Positions 7,417-17,595 of a stretch of DNA of 38,758 bases are shown in pieces. The translations under genes were made by a program, and so were the position numbers. Source of the stretch: Gammaproteobacteria bacterium (lineage in GTDB: Bacteria; Pseudomonadota; Gammaproteobacteria; Pseudomonadales; Azotimanducaceae). Within the stretch, counting starts at the first letter, position 1; every line of letters starts with the position of its first letter. The notes under the pieces are model-generated. The model searched no databases, had not been told where the DNA came from, and saw only the letters and a list, made by a program, of their open reading frames with translations. The stretch spans positions 1 to 38,758 of the forward strand of contig JABGTE010000181.1 of assembly GCA_018647445.1 (NCBI GenBank), read 5' to 3'.

Positions 7417-10095
7417 ATGAAAGAAGGTCAGCCCAGTGTCATTTATCTAAAGGATTATCAGGTGCCAGATTTTCTGATCGATAAAACGGTCTTGCGATTC
7501 GAAATTCATGAGGACCAAACACGTGTGATCAGTCAATTGTCGATGCGCCGTAATCCCGATGCTGCGAGCACGGCCGTGGATTTGGTCTTGAACGGCGGAC
7601 CCGGGCTCACAACCCAAGCGATATCGATTAATGATCGCACGTTGCTAAATAATGAGTACCAAGTCACGGATGAGACCCTCACCTTAAGTGGGCTGCCCGC
7701 GGCCTTTGAATTGAGGACCGAGGTCTGCATACGGCCCCAGGATAATTTAGCGTTGTCAGGGCTTTACCAGTCTGGCGGGATGTTCTGTACCCAGTGTGAG
7801 GCAGAAGGATTCCGAAACATCACCTGGTATCTGGATCGCCCGGATGTGATGTCGGTCTTTGAAACCACGATCGAGGCCAGTATCAGTCAGTTCCCGGTTC
7901 TATTGTCCAACGGCAATGCGATTCATCGCGAGATTCAAGGTGATCGTCAACAGGTGACGTGGCAGGATCCGTTCAAAAAACCAGCCTATTTGTTTGCCCT
8001 AGTTGCGGGCGACCTTGAGCACGTCGAGAGTGACTTCACGACGCAGTCGGGGCGCTCCGTGACGCTGCAGATCTTCACTGAGCGCCACAATATTGACAAG
8101 GTCGATTTTGCGATGGACAGTTTGAAGGCTTCGATGACTTGGGATGAAGTGGCCTATGGGCGCGAGTACGACCTTGACATCTTCATGGTTGTGGCCGTTG
8201 AGAGCTTCAATATGGGCGCCATGGAAAATAAAGGACTCAATATTTTTAACACCTCTTGCGTGTTAGCGCATCCGAACACGACGACCGATGCGGGGTTTCA
8301 GCGGGTCGAAGCGGTGGTCGCGCACGAATATTTTCACAACTGGTCCGGCAATCGGGTAACCTGCCGGGACTGGTTTCAGCTCAGTTTAAAAGAAGGCTTC
8401 ACGGTGCTGCGAGACCAGCAATTCTCAGCGGACCGCTGGTCACGGGGCGTGTGCCGCGTCGATCAGGTATCAACCTTGCGAAGCGCACAATTTCCGGAAG
8501 ATGCGGGACCCATGGCGCATCCGATTCGACCGCCATCATTTATCGAGATCAACAATTTTTACACAGCGACGGTCTATGAAAAGGGAGCCGAAGTTGTGCG
8601 GATGCTGCATACGCTATTGGGCGAGACTGACTTTCGGCGGGGGACCGATTGTTATTTTGATCGCCATGATGGTCAAGCCGTCACGACCGAAGACTTCGTC
8701 AAAGCGCTTGAGGCTGCTAGCGGACGCGACCTGACGCAATTCCGACGATGGTATGAGCAAGCTGGCACACCGGTTGTCATGGCATCTGGCGAATATTTAG
8801 CGGATCAAGAAATCTACCGACTAACCTTATCGCAGCAAACGCCTGCGACCCCCGGGCAACGCGATAAAGCGCCTCTTCACATGCCGATAACATTAGGGCT
8901 CATCGGGTCGGACGGCCAAGATCTGGATTTCGAGGGCGCTGAGTTGAGTCTAGATGGCCAAAGCCTGAGCCAGGTTTTGTCGCTGACTGAGGTCGAGCAG
9001 GTGTTTGAGTTGAAGGGGGTTACGCAAGCGCCATTGCCTTCGATTGCGCGCGGCTTCTCAGCACCGATTAAATTACTGGTGGATTACAGCACGGAAGAAC
9101 TGGCGTTTTTGTGTCGCCATGACAGCGATCCCTTCAATCGCTGGGAGGCGGGTCAGCGGTTAGCGGTGCTTGCCATTCAAAGTGTGCAGTCGCAGTTGGC
9201 CAACGGTGAGACTCCGGTGGTCATGCCGCTTCTGATTGAAGTCCTGCAGCATCATCTGGATGCAGCGCTGCAGCAAGCGGGCGACGCTGCTTTCGACAGC
9301 GAGATGGTCAGTTTATTGCTATCGCTGCCAGGTATTCAGTATTTGATTGAGTTACAGACCGAGGTTGATGTTTTGCAGCTTTTGGCGGCAAGAGACCTGG
9401 TGCGGTTGAGTCTTGCTAAGGCCTTGTCAGCCGGATTTTTTGCCGTCTATAAGGCTTATCATGCGTTAACACCGTTTGAACTGAACGCTCAAGCGGTTGG
9501 TGCGCGCAGTCTAAAAAACTTGGCCTTGACGTATTTGTTGGCGCCAGCCGACAGCGGGCATCTCGATCTGGCGTTGGCTCAATTCAATCGCCAAGACAAT
9601 ATGACCGATGTGGCCGCCGCGCTTCGTGCGATTGAAAATTGTCAGCACCCGGATGCACAAGCCTTGCGTGAAACCGTATTGCCGCAGTTTTTTGAACGTT
9701 GGTCGGCTGAGGCCTTAGTGATTGATTCTTGGTTTTCGATCCAGGCTAGTAGCAGCCGGTCCGGAGCGATCGCGCGTGTTGAGGCCCTCATGGAGCATGC
9801 AGCCTTTAGTTTAACGACGCCCAATCGGATGCGCAGCGTGTTGGGCGGCTTTGCGATGAACATCGGTGCTTTTCATGAAGCCGGGGGTGCCGGCTACCGA
9901 TTGCTTGCGGAAACCGTGATTGCCCTCAATGGATTTAATCCCCAGATGGCGGCTCGGATGCTGGGGCCTCTCACGGGATGGCGAAAGTTTGATCCAAAAT
10001 ATGGCGCTGGGATGCAAGCCGCGCTTCAAATGATTTTGGATTCAGGCGAGTTGTCGCCGGATGTCTTTGAGGTCGTCACCAAAACTTTGGCCTGA
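7417..10095 (+). CDS. pepN: Aminopeptidase N (M1 family metallopeptidase)
   Basis: GAMENKGLNIFN exopeptidase motif, HEYFHNWSGNRVTCRDWFQLSLKEG (HExxH-x18-E) zinc site; 892 aa full-length. Confidence 0.97.
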   Translation: MKEGQPSVIYLKDYQVPDFLIDKTVLRFEIHEDQTRVISQLSMRRNPDAASTAVDLVLNGGPGLTTQAISINDRTLLNNEYQVTDETLTLSGLPAAFELRTEVCIRPQDNLALSGLYQSGGMFCTQCEAEGFRNITWYLDRPDVMSVFETTIEASISQFPVLLSNGNAIHREIQGDRQQVTWQDPFKKPAYLFALVAGDLEHVESDFTTQSGRSVTLQIFTERHNIDKVDFAMDSLKASMTWDEVAYGREYDLDIFMVVAVESFNMGAMENKGLNIFNTSCVLAHPNTTTDAGFQRVEAVVAHEYFHNWSGNRVTCRDWFQLSLKEGFTVLRDQQFSADRWSRGVCRVDQVSTLRSAQFPEDAGPMAHPIRPPSFIEINNFYTATVYEKGAEVVRMLHTLLGETDFRRGTDCYFDRHDGQAVTTEDFVKALEAASGRDLTQFRRWYEQAGTPVVMASGEYLADQEIYRLTLSQQTPATPGQRDKAPLHMPITLGLIGSDGQDLDFEGAELSLDGQSLSQVLSLTEVEQVFELKGVTQAPLPSIARGFSAPIKLLVDYSTEELAFLCRHDSDPFNRWEAGQRLAVLAIQSVQSQLANGETPVVMPLLIEVLQHHLDAALQQAGDAAFDSEMVSLLLSLPGIQYLIELQTEVDVLQLLAARDLVRLSLAKALSAGFFAVYKAYHALTPFELNAQAVGARSLKNLALTYLLAPADSGHLDLALAQFNRQDNMTDVAAALRAIENCQHPDAQALRETVLPQFFERWSAEALVIDSWFSIQASSSRSGAIARVEALMEHAAFSLTTPNRMRSVLGGFAMNIGAFHEAGGAGYRLLAETVIALNGFNPQMAARMLGPLTGWRKFDPKYGAGMQAALQMILDSGELSPDVFEVVTKTLA

Positions 10096-10176
10096 TCGGA
10101 TTTTCAATCGGCCAGCAGCCGGAGGCATGCTTTGCGCAAGCGTTGAGCATGTCTCCACGTCAAAGGCTCGGTAGGG

Positions 10177-11826
10177 TCAAAGTCCCGGGTTAAGGCGTGC
10201 GGGTAAAGGGCTTGCCGTCGCGTTAGCGTGGGGCAGGGTGGATAACTTGGTGACAACGGCAAGCAGATCGCTGCTACGCCAGTCGCCGCCCTCACCGGTC
10301 TGATAAATCGTAGCCTCGAGGGCTCTGTAAGGGGTTTCGAGCTCCGGGTAATCTTTTGTCAGGCTGGCCATCGCGGTTGTGTTCGGGAAGGTATGCCGCC
10401 GCCAGCGCTGGAGTTCCGAATACGTTTTCTGAGGATCACCAAGTTTGATCGCTCGGGTTAAAGGTTCCAATTCGAAGTGAGGTGGGGCTGGGCGCGGTGC
10501 GGTTTTTGCTTTTACGGGCTTTTTGAACCACGCTACAAGCGTCAACAACCAGGCCACCAGCAGAATGATGGCAATCCAGATGGTCCATTGTAGCTGCTGT
10601 CTCAGCAGTAGAATCTCGGCATTATCAATGCTCGGTGGCTGGGTCACACTGGGTGTGCCCAAGGTTGGGGCGGTTTTCGGCGCGTTTCCAATGGCAAGGT
10701 TTATCCCCGGTAGCACAGCCACTTCTTGCCGCCGATCTTCAGTATTCCACCAATAAACGGTGATGTCTGGCAATGCGAGGGTGCCTGCCTCGGTCGGAAC
10801 GATGCCAACTGTGACCACGGATTCAGCGGCCAGCCCCTGCTCGCTTGCCAGTTCTTCCACCACCGGCTGATCAATATACAGCCGTGCCCCAGCGGTGTCC
10901 TCAAAGCGAAGCTCCGGCAGCAAAGCGGCGGTGACACCGGCGCCTTTGAGGGTTACGACTCGATTGATTGGATCCCCAACCACCAAAGGCGAATCGGGCC
11001 GGTTTAGGACGGCGTCGATGGCGAGACTTTGGGCTGGCAGCCAACGCCTGCCTTGAAAGCTCGCGGGCACGGGTAAGACGCTGAGGCTGTGACCCGAAGA
11101 CACGGCATTGACCCGTTCCCTGGAAGAAAATAGACCGCCCCGCCCCCGGGTGCCCACGAAGGTCTCAGGTGCCAAGTTTAACGGGCCACTTTGTTGCGGA
11201 AAGATGGCGTAGCGTTTTTCCAAAACGTAATACCGCCGATTATTGACCACGGTTTCAAAGCGGCGTTCATTCTCAATAATCTCAACCATCGTATTCGGCA
11301 AATCCGGTGCTGCTGGGAAATCGCCCGAAATCGAGTCGGCGTAGTACAGTCGAACGGTGTAGAGCAACTGCGCTTGGACGTAAACTTCTTCCCGATCCAC
11401 TAGGGTTTCAAAGAACAGAATCTGCGCCATCTGGTTTCGCACAGCTTGCGATTGAGCAACCACCCGGATCCCAATTGGATTGGTCCGCTCGGTGCCGACG
11501 GTCAAGGCCGGGACGAGAAGGTTACCCTGACGTTTCGGCCTCAGCGTGACCTGATAGTCGATGTAAGACCGGCTGGTCTGTCGGCCATTGATCAGCGAAA
11601 TTGATGAATTTTGTTGGGACTGCTGATTAATTATCGTGAAGTCGCGCTCGAGCGCTTGGAAGTCCGGCTCGGTACTCCCTTGGTCGGTGACTCGGATTGT
11701 AAGGGTTAATACATCAAATTCGCTGATCTGATTTTGATCAACGGTAGCTGTCACCGCCGAATGTAACAGGGGGCTAATGCTCAATAGCCAAATTAAGAGC
11801 GCTACGTGACCTCGTCGCATTACCAA
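10177..11826 (-). CDS. batD: BatD family protein (DUF7939/oxygen-tolerance type membrane protein)
   Basis: N-terminal signal peptide, beta-rich domain with ATVDQNQISEFDVLTLTIRV, a single C-terminal TM; adjacent to batB/C. Confidence 0.85.
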   Translation of the reverse strand: MVMRRGHVALLIWLLSISPLLHSAVTATVDQNQISEFDVLTLTIRVTDQGSTEPDFQALERDFTIINQQSQQNSSISLINGRQTSRSYIDYQVTLRPKRQGNLLVPALTVGTERTNPIGIRVVAQSQAVRNQMAQILFFETLVDREEVYVQAQLLYTVRLYYADSISGDFPAAPDLPNTMVEIIENERRFETVVNNRRYYVLEKRYAIFPQQSGPLNLAPETFVGTRGRGGLFSSRERVNAVSSGHSLSVLPVPASFQGRRWLPAQSLAIDAVLNRPDSPLVVGDPINRVVTLKGAGVTAALLPELRFEDTAGARLYIDQPVVEELASEQGLAAESVVTVGIVPTEAGTLALPDITVYWWNTEDRRQEVAVLPGINLAIGNAPKTAPTLGTPSVTQPPSIDNAEILLLRQQLQWTIWIAIILLVAWLLTLVAWFKKPVKAKTAPRPAPPHFELEPLTRAIKLGDPQKTYSELQRWRRHTFPNTTAMASLTKDYPELETPYRALEATIYQTGEGGDWRSSDLLAVVTKLSTLPHANATASPLPARLNPGL

Positions 11827-13598
11827 TTCCTCTCAAAATCTTGTCGCGTTATTTCGCCCTGACGGACCCGCTCTTCAAATTGTTGTTCAAATTTCCGCCT
11901 GAGCAAACCGCCGGGATCATCCGGCACCCGTTTTAACCATTGTTCTAAGGCTTGCGCCTCCTCTGGATCCAAGGCCTCATCCGTTTCTTGTAGGGTCTCA
12001 GCACCTTCCTGAGCTTGATCCTCTTTGGCTTGCTCGGCGGCCGTCTGCTCGCGTTCCTCGGCTGATGCCTCGGAGTCATCAGCACTGTCGCTATCTTCTT
12101 GGCTCTGCGCATCTTGCGATGGATCTTGCTCACCGGACGCCTGGTTTTCTTCTCCTTGACTGCCGTCTTGCGGATTCTGCTCACTGCCTTCGCTTTGGTC
12201 GGAGGCATCTTGCTCTTGTGCTTGTTGCTCGAGGAGTTGCTCGATCAAGGCTTTATTAAAGGCCGCATCTTCATGTTCGGGGTCGCTGGCCAGCACTTGA
12301 TCAAAGGTGGCGAGGGCGCCCTCCAAATCCCCGGAGCGGGCGAGGGCATTGCCCCGGTTGTAATCATTCTCAACCCCCGTGCTCGTAGCAAAATCTTTAG
12401 CAGCGGCCTTAAAGTCCTGATTTCGATAGTGGGCTGTGGCGCGCCAAGCAGGATCTTCAAACAGCGTTGCCGCAGTTTCAGGCGCGTCGAGTTCAAGGGC
12501 ACTTGCCCCTTGTTGATCGCGCGTTTTCCAAAGGTCGGTCCAAAAACCGGCAGCCACAGCCTGATCCGCGGGCATCAAAATAATGAACGCGAGTCCCCAT
12601 AGCCAGCCGCGACGAAACCCAAGGATGGCAAGCGGGATCAAAATTAAAATGAGATAAGGGCCGAGCTCCTCCCAAAGGTCGAAGTCGCGCTCGACGACGC
12701 GAAATGAGTCATCCAGCCGGTTTGGCGGCTCGAGCCAGACGGATAAATCGTCGTTCAAAAGGTTTAGTTCTGTTAACGCCGCGCCACTGGCGTTGGCAAA
12801 ACGATTGATATCATCAAAGTTGACGGCGGGAATGACCAAGCTGCCCTGGGTGTCCTTCAAAAACTTGTCGCCCATCGATTGGGGCAACCTAATAGGCGCG
12901 CCGCTTTGAGTCCCCACAATCATCAGGGATAAGGGGTACTGATTGCTCAGCGCGCTCGCGGCGCGCAAGGCTGCCTGCGGATCCCGAACTTCATCGGTAA
13001 TGACCAGAACTCGGCCGGTGGCCGCACCCGCAGAAACGAACAGGCTTCGCGCCAATGTTAACGCCGGCGCAAGGGCTGAGCCGGGCGCTGGCATCATTTC
13101 CGGGCCGAGGGTTGATAGCAGCGCGAGGATCGTCTTATTGTCATCCGTGAGCGGCGAGACTGCGTGTGCATCGCCCGCAAAGACAATTAGCCCGGTCGTG
13201 CCCTCTTTTCGGGCCATCAGCAGGTCGGTAATTTTGCGTTTGGCGTTAATAAGCCGGCTTGGCGTGACATCCGAGGCATACATGGACCATGTTAAATCTA
13301 AGACGATAACCAAAGCATCTTCGCGTTCCAAAATCGGCTGGGGAATTTTCTCAGTGGTTGGGCCCGCAGCGGCAAGGATTGAGAGCACCCAGGCGAGCAG
13401 GAGGATCGGTAGTGGATTGACGCTCGGTTTCTTTGGCGGCTGAACGAGCAGAAAGGGCATCAGTTCGTGATCAATGGTGTCGGCCCAAGCAGACGACCTT
13501 TCATAGCGCCTAAAGAGCAGTACCGCGATCATGATGGCGGGAATCAAGGCAAGCAGCCACTCTGGCCGGATGAAATGAAAGTTTGCGATCCAATTCAT
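11820..13598 (-). CDS. VWA domain + TPR repeat membrane protein (BatB/BatC fusion)
   Basis: N-terminal two TM plus VWA domain (VIVLDLTWSMYASDVTPSRL), followed by TPR region (NRGNALARSGDLEGALATFDQVLASDPEHEDAAFNKALIEQLL) and an acidic Gln/Ser/Glu-rich C-terminal tail. Confidence 0.9.
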   Translation of the reverse strand: MNWIANFHFIRPEWLLALIPAIMIAVLLFRRYERSSAWADTIDHELMPFLLVQPPKKPSVNPLPILLLAWVLSILAAAGPTTEKIPQPILEREDALVIVLDLTWSMYASDVTPSRLINAKRKITDLLMARKEGTTGLIVFAGDAHAVSPLTDDNKTILALLSTLGPEMMPAPGSALAPALTLARSLFVSAGAATGRVLVITDEVRDPQAALRAASALSNQYPLSLMIVGTQSGAPIRLPQSMGDKFLKDTQGSLVIPAVNFDDINRFANASGAALTELNLLNDDLSVWLEPPNRLDDSFRVVERDFDLWEELGPYLILILIPLAILGFRRGWLWGLAFIILMPADQAVAAGFWTDLWKTRDQQGASALELDAPETAATLFEDPAWRATAHYRNQDFKAAAKDFATSTGVENDYNRGNALARSGDLEGALATFDQVLASDPEHEDAAFNKALIEQLLEQQAQEQDASDQSEGSEQNPQDGSQGEENQASGEQDPSQDAQSQEDSDSADDSEASAEEREQTAAEQAKEDQAQEGAETLQETDEALDPEEAQALEQWLKRVPDDPGGLLRRKFEQQFEERVRQGEITRQDFERNW

Positions 13599-14623
13599 GA
13601 GGTCACCTCAGCATCATCCTTTGGCGAGAACGCGCGCTCGGCGAAAGTGGTTTTGATTAGCCAACCCCCCGCGACAAACAAGCTCAAGATGATGGCGCTG
13701 CCCAGTGGCCAGAAAAAGAGTGATTTTTCGGGGCGATACGTTTCTTGATCAACCTCAATCGGCTCGAGTTCGTCGAGGGCGAGATAAATGCTTGCCAGTT
13801 CCTGCGTTGAGCGCGCTCTTTGGTAGATCCCGCCGGTAAGACCCGCAATTTCCGTTAGGGTCTCGGTATCGAGTTCTGCCGACGGGTTCACCGTGCGATT
13901 AAACAAAAGGCCAGAGACTTCCATCTGGTCCGCGCCAAAACCAATGGTATAAATTGTGATGCCTTCTTGTGCTGCAAGTTTTGCGGCTTGGATGGGGGAC
14001 ACCTCGCCGACATTGTTGACGCCGTCGGTCAGGAGAATGAGCACGCGATTGGCCGCGGGCCGATCTAGCAGGCGTTTCACTGACAAGCCGATGGCGTCGC
14101 CGATTGCGGTTTTTCCACCGGCAATACCGAGCGGTGTCTCTGTCAGCAAGGTGTTGATGGTTTTGCGGTCGAAGGTAAGTGGCGCCTGCAAATAGGCCTG
14201 GCTGCCAAACAAAATGAGGCCTAAGCGATCGCCCCGCCTTCGTTCTACAAATTCACCGACTACAGCTTTAACTGCGGCAAGACGGGTGACCATTTGGCCG
14301 TTTAAGTTCATGTCCTCTGTACCCATTGAGCCTGAGATGTCCACGGCCAATAATAGATCTCGACCGCTGCTTGGCAGGGTGATTGGGTCGCCAACCCATT
14401 TAGGCTGGCTCCCAGCTAGAATAGTGGCAAGCCAAAGCAGCAGCACGAGGCTTCGCCAAAGCAGTCGGCTAGACCGCGGTTCTAATTCGGCCGCTAAGCT
14501 CTTTAGACGATTAAAACTTGGTGTTCTCAGCGCCGCCTCTTGCCGATTGGCTCGCGGTAGCAGCCAGGCGAGCAGGGGTAGAGGTAACAGATAAAAAAAC
14601 CAAGGCCAGCCAAACTCAATCAT
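13595..14623 (-). CDS. batA: VWA domain-containing membrane protein (BatA-like)
   Basis: AVDISGSMGTEDM MIDAS motif, LILLTDGVNNVG; start set at MIEFGWPWFF overlapping the upstream stop by ATGA. Confidence 0.9.
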   Translation of the reverse strand: MIEFGWPWFFYLLPLPLLAWLLPRANRQEAALRTPSFNRLKSLAAELEPRSSRLLWRSLVLLLWLATILAGSQPKWVGDPITLPSSGRDLLLAVDISGSMGTEDMNLNGQMVTRLAAVKAVVGEFVERRRGDRLGLILFGSQAYLQAPLTFDRKTINTLLTETPLGIAGGKTAIGDAIGLSVKRLLDRPAANRVLILLTDGVNNVGEVSPIQAAKLAAQEGITIYTIGFGADQMEVSGLLFNRTVNPSAELDTETLTEIAGLTGGIYQRARSTQELASIYLALDELEPIEVDQETYRPEKSLFFWPLGSAIILSLFVAGGWLIKTTFAERAFSPKDDAEVTS

Positions 14624-15219
14624 GCGATGTGCTCGCTTTCTGCGGGTGTTACCACCTTGCCCGTCCGCGTATGATTTTCGAGCCACTCAGCGCAGAGTGA
14701 AAACAGTGCGGTGAGTTCAATGCGGGAGAGATCCTGGGTCCTCTCGTAGGGCCCATCAATCAGGAGCTCGCCCGGACCAAGCGAAAATCGACTCGTTTTG
14801 CTGGTTGCATCCAGAAACTGAGTCCAGGCCAGGCCGGTCAGTGCGGCAACCTCTGCTCGATTGAAGGCTGTGATTGCTACTCGTTTCATCAAGATTTGTA
14901 ATGCGGTGAGCGCGCGCCTTGCGTCCTCATCTTTCGTGTACTCAGCGGCAATGGTTGTGAGTTCGCGCTGTGCAATTCGGCGATAAGCGTTGCTTTTGTA
15001 GCGCCGATAAAGCGCGCGCATGGCCCAAAAAAGCCCGAATAAAACCAGTCCCGCAAGCAACCACCAACCCAGTGCTGGGGGCCAGTCGGCTACGGTTTGC
15101 GGAAGATGAATATCCCGAAGCTGTGCCAGAGGATCTTCATTTGCGGCGGCAGGCATGGCCCCCGGCAGGACACTAGGCGCGGCCGGCGGTGTGGTTACGG
15201 CTGGCGCTGAAGACAGCAT
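14620..15219 (-). CDS. DUF4381 domain-containing protein
   Basis: LRDIHLPQTVADWPPALGWWLLAGL signature; position between DUF58 and BatA genes. Confidence 0.87.
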   Translation of the reverse strand: MLSSAPAVTTPPAAPSVLPGAMPAAANEDPLAQLRDIHLPQTVADWPPALGWWLLAGLVLFGLFWAMRALYRRYKSNAYRRIAQRELTTIAAEYTKDEDARRALTALQILMKRVAITAFNRAEVAALTGLAWTQFLDATSKTSRFSLGPGELLIDGPYERTQDLSRIELTALFSLCAEWLENHTRTGKVVTPAESEHIA

Positions 15220-16169
15220 TAAAGCGAGCCTCTTTGATCAAAAAAGTTCGGCAGATAATCATCGGGTTGCTCAAAGGCCGCGATTTGGGTGAACCGTCCT
15301 TGTACTTTCTGAAAAGCGTGCTGCACTTGGCGTTTTCGGGTTTCGAATTGCGCAGCGTGGCGCGACCTTGCTTGCCTCGATCGGGTATCGATCTCTTGAA
15401 TCCCCGCTCCATCCGTAATGCTGTATCGCCCGGGCGCGGGTAATTCTCGATCGAGTGGGTCAATGATCTGGATGCCATAAAGGTCGTTATGCCGACCAAG
15501 TTGCTTGAGCCGGGTTTCGATATCAGCATCAAAGTTAGAAAAATCGCTGATGATAAAAATCAGACTGCCGTGTCGGCTGGTTCTTTGCGCTGCTTGAATC
15601 ATGTCGGAAAACTGATTGTGCTGGCTGTTGTGCGTTGTTTTTCCCAAGCTCTGATTAAACGAGAGACTGTCGTGGATGAGTCGTAGAAGCGATTTTCGGC
15701 TTCGTCTTGGGCGGGTCTCAAGATGGGTTTGATCGTTAAACACGATGCCGCCAACTCGGTCGCCTTGGTCGAGGGCTGTCCAACCTAGAAGAGCGGCTAA
15801 GCGTATTGCAGCTACGGATTTAAACCGCACTTGAGAGCCAAAATAGAGACTCGGTCCTTGATCTAGTAAAATCAGAACGGGTCTTTCTCGTTCTTCTTGA
15901 AAGACCTTGGTATGCGTCTTGGAGGTTCTTGCTGTCACTTTCCAGTCGATGCTGCGGATGTCGTCTCCGGCTTGGTATAGTCTGACTTCACTGAAATCCA
16001 TCCCGCGGCCCTGATGCTTTGAGCGTAGTTGCCCGGTCATTGGGTTGGTAGCAGTTTGATTTCGCGGCAACGCCAAACGACGCGCGGTGTGGCGCAAGCC
16101 AATAAGGTCATCCAGAGAGGCATAGGCGCCAGTGCCGGAAACCGCCTGTGGAAGGTTACCTGTTTGCAT
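15219..16169 (-). CDS. DUF58 domain-containing protein
   Basis: GRGMDFSEVRLYQAGDDIRSIDWKVTARTSKTHTKVFQEERERPVLILLD is the DUF58 signature; start at MQTGNLPQAV avoids overlap with moxR. Confidence 0.92.
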   Translation of the reverse strand: MQTGNLPQAVSGTGAYASLDDLIGLRHTARRLALPRNQTATNPMTGQLRSKHQGRGMDFSEVRLYQAGDDIRSIDWKVTARTSKTHTKVFQEERERPVLILLDQGPSLYFGSQVRFKSVAAIRLAALLGWTALDQGDRVGGIVFNDQTHLETRPRRSRKSLLRLIHDSLSFNQSLGKTTHNSQHNQFSDMIQAAQRTSRHGSLIFIISDFSNFDADIETRLKQLGRHNDLYGIQIIDPLDRELPAPGRYSITDGAGIQEIDTRSRQARSRHAAQFETRKRQVQHAFQKVQGRFTQIAAFEQPDDYLPNFFDQRGSL

Positions 16170-16173
16170 TGGA

Positions 16174-17142
16174 TTAAGCCGTCGCAACGCGAGATAACAG
16201 GCGCTCGATAACGTCATCTGTTGTCACGCCAGCCGCCTCCGCTTCAAAGCTCAAAACCAATCGGTGTCGCAAAGCGTCAAAGGCAACGGCCTGAACGTCG
16301 TCGGGAGTGACAAAATCTTTGCCTTGCAAATAGGCATGGCTGCGCGCGCAGATATCAAGGGCAATGGTGCCTCGAGGGGATGCGCCATATTCTAACCAAT
16401 CAGCGAGTTCCGGATCGATGTGCTTAGGGTTACGAGTCGCCATAACCAGTTCAACAATATAGTTTTCGACAACCGTCTCCATGTGTAAATCGAGCACTTC
16501 CTGACGAGCTGCAAATATTTGGGCTTGAGTGACAAGACGTTGTGCGCCTTGCGCGGATTGCTGCTTTACGCGCTGCTCATGGCGGACAATGCGCAAGATG
16601 CTATGTTCCGCATCAGCATCCGGGTAGTCGACCAAGACATGCATGAGGAATCGATCCAGTTGCGCTTCAGGTAGCGGATAGGTGCCTTCTTGCTCAATCG
16701 GGTTTTGGGTGGCCATTACAAGAAACAGCTCGGGCAGGGCCATGGTGTTGTTGCCATTACTGATTTGGCGTTCGCCCATGGCCTCAAGGAGTGCTGACTG
16801 AACCTTTGCCGGAGCTCGGTTTATTTCGTCGGCGAGTACTAAGTGATTGAAAATAGGCCCCTCTTGGAAGACGAAAGTACCCTCCTGAACGCGGTAAATC
16901 TCAGTGCCGGTTACGTCCGATGGCAGTAAATCCGGCGTAAATTGGATGCGTTGGAATGAGCCTTCAACGCAATTTGCCAAGGTTTTAATGGCTTTTGTTT
17001 TTGCCAGTCCGGGCGCACCCTCGACCAGTAGATGGCCATCAGCCAGCAGGGCCATCAGCAATCGATCGACCAGGAGGCGTTGACCCACAATTTGTTCTGA
17101 AAGATGTTGTCTAAGAACTTGGATCGGTGCGAGATGATTCAT
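16174..17142 (-). CDS. moxR: MoxR family AAA+ ATPase
   Basis: Walker A EGAPGLAKTK, Walker B LADEINRAPAKVQSALLEAMGE, sensor ATQNPIEQEGTYPLPEAQLDRF. Confidence 0.95.
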   Translation of the reverse strand: MNHLAPIQVLRQHLSEQIVGQRLLVDRLLMALLADGHLLVEGAPGLAKTKAIKTLANCVEGSFQRIQFTPDLLPSDVTGTEIYRVQEGTFVFQEGPIFNHLVLADEINRAPAKVQSALLEAMGERQISNGNNTMALPELFLVMATQNPIEQEGTYPLPEAQLDRFLMHVLVDYPDADAEHSILRIVRHEQRVKQQSAQGAQRLVTQAQIFAARQEVLDLHMETVVENYIVELVMATRNPKHIDPELADWLEYGASPRGTIALDICARSHAYLQGKDFVTPDDVQAVAFDALRHRLVLSFEAEAAGVTTDDVIERLLSRVATA

Positions 17143-17595
17143 AGCAGGTAACTCGTTTTAATGATTCTAAGGTGTGGTTGCTAAGGTTAACCTAAGCGCG
17201 ATCTATAGACCGCATTGGATGTTAAATGTTCCGCTGGTTATTTGGTTTTCTGGTAAACCAGACTTTGGGGCCGACTATCGTGATTTCAAGCCAAAGCAGT
17301 TTGTTAGTCTTTGAATGAGAACACTCAGCGCGCCCTTTGATGGAAGCTTTGGTGGGCTTGACTTGGCAGGCTTTGCTTAAGGCGATAGAATTTTGGTTCA
17401 CAGAGGATCTGGTGTCCGGTTCGTAAATCCGGCGCGAGGCGAGCTTTAGAAGCCAGGGATCGGCAACTATTCGGGGACTAAGCGGTGAAATAAGTCTGCG
17501 AGTGAAATGAGACGCGGCAAAAAGTGATTTTTTAGACAGCGGCTTAATCAATTTTTGCGTATTTTTGTGCAAATAAGAAAAATCAGGGAAGAGCT

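Noticed and set aside
10126-10151. Inverted repeat catgct...agcatg between pepN and batD as a terminator
   Set aside because: Short 6-bp stem with a large loop and no T-run; insufficient to call
10104-10295. 63-aa minus ORF overlapping the batD 3' end
   Set aside because: Considered as a frameshifted batD tail, but the batD frame ends naturally in a Pro-rich LPARLNPGL terminus
12099-12602. 167-aa plus ORF antisense to the batB/C gene
   Set aside because: Overlaps a strongly supported CDS; the translation reflects the low-complexity acidic linker on the other strand
17364-17378. Possible sigma-54 promoter ttggcaggctttgctt upstream of amtB
   Set aside because: GG to GC spacing is about 2 bp too short for a -24/-12 promoter
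17222-17572. 116-aa minus-strand ORF upstream of amtB
   Set aside because: Composition unlike the neighbouring proteins, no recognisable domain, lies in a probable regulatory region; not supportable as a gene
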